The notes under the pieces were generated by a model. That model worked only from the letters and a program-made list of their open reading frames with translations, made no database searches and was not told the origin of the DNA. Shown here piece after piece: positions 51,338-53,650 of a stretch of DNA of 53,650 bases. The stretch comes from CAYSLU01 sp964431965 (GTDB taxonomy: Bacteria; Verrucomicrobiota; Kiritimatiellia; CAIKKV01; CAYSLU01). The DNA is taken from assembly GCA_964431965.1 (NCBI GenBank), contig CAYSLU010000028.1, positions 1-53,650 of the forward strand, given 5' to 3'. The translations under genes were made by a program, and so were the position numbers. The stretch's first letter is position 1, and the number at the start of each line of letters is the position of its first letter.

Positions 51338-51907
51338 ATGAGGGCGTTGCTGGCGATCGGGATGGCGATCGGCTTGATGGGGACGGGAGTCTGTGTGCAT
51401 GGGGAGGCGGCTATGACGAATATCCATGACTTCACGGTGCAGGATATCGACGGGAAGAACGTGAGCCTCTCGGCCTTCAAGGGCAAGGTGCTGTTGATTG
51501 TCAACGTGGCCAGCAAATGCGGATTCACCGGGCAGTACGCGGGGCTGGAGAAGCTCTATACCACCTACACGAACCGGGGCTTCGTCGTGCTCGGGTTTCC
51601 GGCGAACGACTTTCTCGGGCAGGAGCCGGGAACAGAGGTCGAAATCAAGAGTTTCTGCACGCTGACCTATGGCGTGACCTTCCCGATGCTGTCGAAGATC
51701 TCGGTCAAGGGCAAGGACATCCACCCGCTCTATAAGTTCCTGACCTCGAAGGAGACCAACCCGAACTTTGGTGCTGCGATCTCTTGGAACTTCAATAAGT
51801 TCCTGATAGGGCGCGACGGCACGATCGTGGGGCGGTTCGGCAGCCGCACCAAGCCCGACGACAAGGAACTCGTCGCGGCATTGGAGAAGGCGCTTCAGCA
51901 GCCATGA
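51338..51907 (+). CDS. Glutathione peroxidase (Cys type), exported
   Basis: AGGAGG (51325-51330) lies seven bases before ATG 51338. The 189-residue product has a signal peptide (ALLAIGMAIGLMGTGVCVHG). The peroxidase core has C61 in 'NVASKCGFTGQYAGLEKLY', Q95 in 'FPANDFLGQEPG' and W150-N151 in 'ISWNFNKFLIGRDG', the standard catalytic tetrad with Cys in place of Sec. Bacterial Cys enzymes usually use thioredoxin rather than glutathione. An exported enzyme would protect the periplasm or membrane from lipid peroxides. The 119-bp divergent spacer 51219-51337 separates it from the lipid-modifying pair; no clear promoter is seen. It ends in an ATGA overlap with the ATPase. Confidence 0.92.
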   Translation: MRALLAIGMAIGLMGTGVCVHGEAAMTNIHDFTVQDIDGKNVSLSAFKGKVLLIVNVASKCGFTGQYAGLEKLYTTYTNRGFVVLGFPANDFLGQEPGTEVEIKSFCTLTYGVTFPMLSKISVKGKDIHPLYKFLTSKETNPNFGAAISWNFNKFLIGRDGTIVGRFGSRTKPDDKELVAALEKALQQP

Positions 51908-53650
51908 ACTCCCAGAGTGTTCACCCAACCCCGGCGGCACTGCCGGTCGCCCTGTATCGCCTCTCGGTCGACGAGGCGCTAGGGGAGATTGATGCGCCGC
52001 GCGATGGGTTGACCGGGCCGGAAGCCGCTGCGCGCCTTGCCCGCTTCGGGCCAAACGCGCTCAAGGCCCGGAACAAGACACCGCTCGTCGTCTTGTTCCT
52101 CCGCCAACTGGCGAACCCGCTGGCCTACATCCTCATGGTGGCCGCGCTTGTCAAACTGCTGGTCAAGGGCGTTCTGGATGCGGCCGTCATCGGGGCCGTG
52201 TTGGCGCTCATGGCCGTGATCGGCTTCGTTCAGGAGCTGCGCGCCGAGAAGGCCATGGAGGCGCTCAAGAACATGGTGACGCCCCGCAGCCGCGTGCGCC
52301 GGGGCGGCCAAGTGGCTGCGGTGGCGGCGGCGGAACTTGTGCCGGGGGATCTGATTGTCCTGGAAGCCGGCGACCGGGTGCCCGTGGATGGCCGCCTGAT
52401 CGAAGCGACCAATCTGAAGATCAACGAGTCGGCCCTGACCGGCGAATCCATGCCCGTGGAGAAACACACCGCGCCGTTGGCCGGCACCGTGGGGCTGGCG
52501 GATCGCAAGAACATGGTCTACATGGGCACGGTCGTCACCAACGGCCGGGCAACCGTGCTCGCCGCCGCCACCGGCATGCAGACCGAGATGGGGCGCATCG
52601 CGGCGGCCATCCAGAATGTGCCGCAGGAGAAGACCCCGCTGCAGCGGAGCGTCGACCGCTTCGGCCGCGTCATGCTGTTCATCGTGCCCGGCCTTTGCGT
52701 TCTGCTGGCGCTGGTCGGTCTGCACCGTGGCCTGCCGCCCATGGACATCTTCCTGATGGTGGTGGCCGCCGCGGTCTCCGCCGTGCCGGAAGGGCTTCCG
52801 GCCGTGGTCACGGTAACGCTGGCCGTCGGCATGCGCGCCATGGCCAAGCGGCAGGCCATTATCCGCCGCCTCGTGGCTGTGGAAACGCTGGGGTCCACCA
52901 CGGTCGTTTGCTCGGACAAAACCGGCACACTTACCCTGAACCAGATGACCGTCTCACGCCTCTACGCCGACGGGCGGTCCTACGACGTGGACGGCAGCGG
53001 TTATGATCCGGTGGGCGAGATTCGCACCGACGGCCAGGCGGTCTCGGTGCAGGACGATGCGACGCTGGAATGCCTGTTGCGCGTCGGAGCGCTCTGTAAC
53101 GACGCCCTGCTCACCGGCGCGTCCTCCGCGAGCAGCATTCTAGGTGATCCGACGGAAGGCGCTCTGGTCGTGGCGGCCGCGAAGGCGGGTTTGCGCAAGG
53201 AACAACTGGAACTGGCTTGGCCCCGACTCAACGAGATTCCATTCCAGAGCGAGCGGCAGTGGATGGCCACGCTCCATTCCAACTCCGGCAAGCGGACGAT
53301 CTTCGTCAAGGGCGCGCCCGAGCGCGTGCTGGCGATGAGCCTGAACATGGCCCGATCCGCCGGTTCAACGCCTCTCGATGAGACCGCGCACCAGGCGATT
53401 CTCGGCGCCGTGGATCGGATGGCGAGGGACGCCCTGCGCGTCATGGCGCTGGCCTATTGCGACTATGCCGGTCAACCGGGCGAGCTCAGCGAAGAGTCGC
53501 TCCGCGGACGGATGACCTTCCTCGGCCTGGCCGGGATGAGTGACCCCCCGCGCGCCGAGGCGCAGGCGGCCGTACGCCAATGCCAGGAGGCCGGTATCCG
53601 GGCCGTCATGATCACCGGCGACAACCCGGCCACCGCCGCCGCGGTCGCCC
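51904..53650 (+). CDS. P-type (P2A, calcium-ATPase-like) cation transporter, 3' partial
   Basis: ATG 51904 overlaps the peroxidase stop; the reading frame stays open to the window end (582 residues). Features in order: cation-ATPase N domain 'YRLSVDEALGEIDAPRDGLTGPEAAARLARFGPNALK', membrane pair near residues 65-115, A-domain 'LKINESALTGESMPVEK' (TGES), M4 motif 'VSAVPEGLPAVVTVTLAVGM' (PEGLP), phosphorylation Asp D338 in 'CSDKTGTLTLNQM', N-domain KGAPE in 'IFVKGAPERVLAM', and hinge 'MITGDNPATAA' at the very end. M4 with PEGLP points to calcium or a related divalent cation. The last membrane helices lie beyond the window. Confidence 0.9.
   Translation, partial: MNSQSVHPTPAALPVALYRLSVDEALGEIDAPRDGLTGPEAAARLARFGPNALKARNKTPLVVLFLRQLANPLAYILMVAALVKLLVKGVLDAAVIGAVLALMAVIGFVQELRAEKAMEALKNMVTPRSRVRRGGQVAAVAAAELVPGDLIVLEAGDRVPVDGRLIEATNLKINESALTGESMPVEKHTAPLAGTVGLADRKNMVYMGTVVTNGRATVLAAATGMQTEMGRIAAAIQNVPQEKTPLQRSVDRFGRVMLFIVPGLCVLLALVGLHRGLPPMDIFLMVVAAAVSAVPEGLPAVVTVTLAVGMRAMAKRQAIIRRLVAVETLGSTTVVCSDKTGTLTLNQMTVSRLYADGRSYDVDGSGYDPVGEIRTDGQAVSVQDDATLECLLRVGALCNDALLTGASSASSILGDPTEGALVVAAAKAGLRKEQLELAWPRLNEIPFQSERQWMATLHSNSGKRTIFVKGAPERVLAMSLNMARSAGSTPLDETAHQAILGAVDRMARDALRVMALAYCDYAGQPGELSEESLRGRMTFLGLAGMSDPPRAEAQAAVRQCQEAGIRAVMITGDNPATAAAVA

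Noticed and set aside
1..53650. CRISPR arrays, tRNA, rRNA, riboswitches, phage or transposase genes
   Set aside because: I saw no regularly spaced identical repeats, no tRNA cloverleaf with a CCA-type end, no conserved rRNA or riboswitch core, and no DDE, tyrosine or serine recombinase motif in any plausible frame.

Overview
The window is 53,650 bases of high-GC bacterial DNA. Two runs of exactly 100 N (7022-7121 and 12527-12626) mark it as a scaffolded draft or metagenome assembly. I see no rRNA, tRNA, CRISPR array, integrase or transposase. The gene set points to the Planctomycetota-Verrucomicrobiota superphylum, most likely Kiritimatiellota or a relative: secreted right-handed beta-helix proteins, many sialidase-like and glycosidase-like propellers, DUF303-type esterases, URO-D-fold proteins beside glycosidases, and AAA_14/DUF4143 ATPases. 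This placement is inference from gene content; there is no phylogenetic marker in the window.

Layout. 61-12525 encodes large exported repeat proteins (two beta-helix proteins, one beta-strand-rich autotransporter-like protein, one D-x-x-G-x-D-x-Y repeat protein), a creatinase/M24-fold protein with apparently lost metal ligands, and a sialidase-like propeller cut by a gap. 12628-26391 is a plus-strand series of carbohydrate genes: a raffinose-synthase/Sip1-type glycosidase, an SGNH hydrolase, a PL22-type oligogalacturonate lyase, a 1,324-residue secreted glycosidase-like protein, two tandem sialate-O-acetylesterase-like proteins (the first without its active site), and a lipoprotein-like protein followed by an out-of-frame remnant. 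26515-27512 looks like two integron gene cassettes with attC sites (a GspG-like protein and a GNAT acetyltransferase), followed by a possible third cassette gene for an FAD oxidoreductase. 28804-33729 holds a transglutaminase-like protein, an unrecognised secreted protein and an Asp-box propeller. 33974-47282 is an AAA ATPase followed by a compact, often ATGA-overlapping run: alpha/beta esterase, PcRGLX/PL26-like rhamnogalacturonan lyase, GH51 arabinofuranosidase, sugar isomerase, GH2 enzyme, URO-D-fold protein, five-bladed-propeller protein, and a 47-residue stump of what looks like a GH106-type rhamnosidase. 47310-53650 is general metabolism: a glutamine amidotransferase-like protein, a minus-strand pair (DUF1365-CFA synthase fusion and COG2907-type flavoprotein), a glutathione peroxidase, and the start of a P2A-type ATPase.

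Taken together, the carbohydrate genes suggest breakdown of pectin, in particular rhamnogalacturonan I with its arabinan and galactan side chains. Secreted deacetylases and glycosidases would act outside, while PL22, the PL26-like lyase, GH51, GH2 and the sugar isomerase lack signal peptides and would act inside. No SusC/SusD pair, sugar transporter or regulator lies in the window, so uptake must be encoded elsewhere. The most unusual structures are the attC-flanked cassettes, a 93-bp palindrome before the GH51 gene, a shared C-terminal tail on the three exported beta-rich proteins, the dead-looking esterase paralogue, and decayed gene copies at 33847 and 47139.
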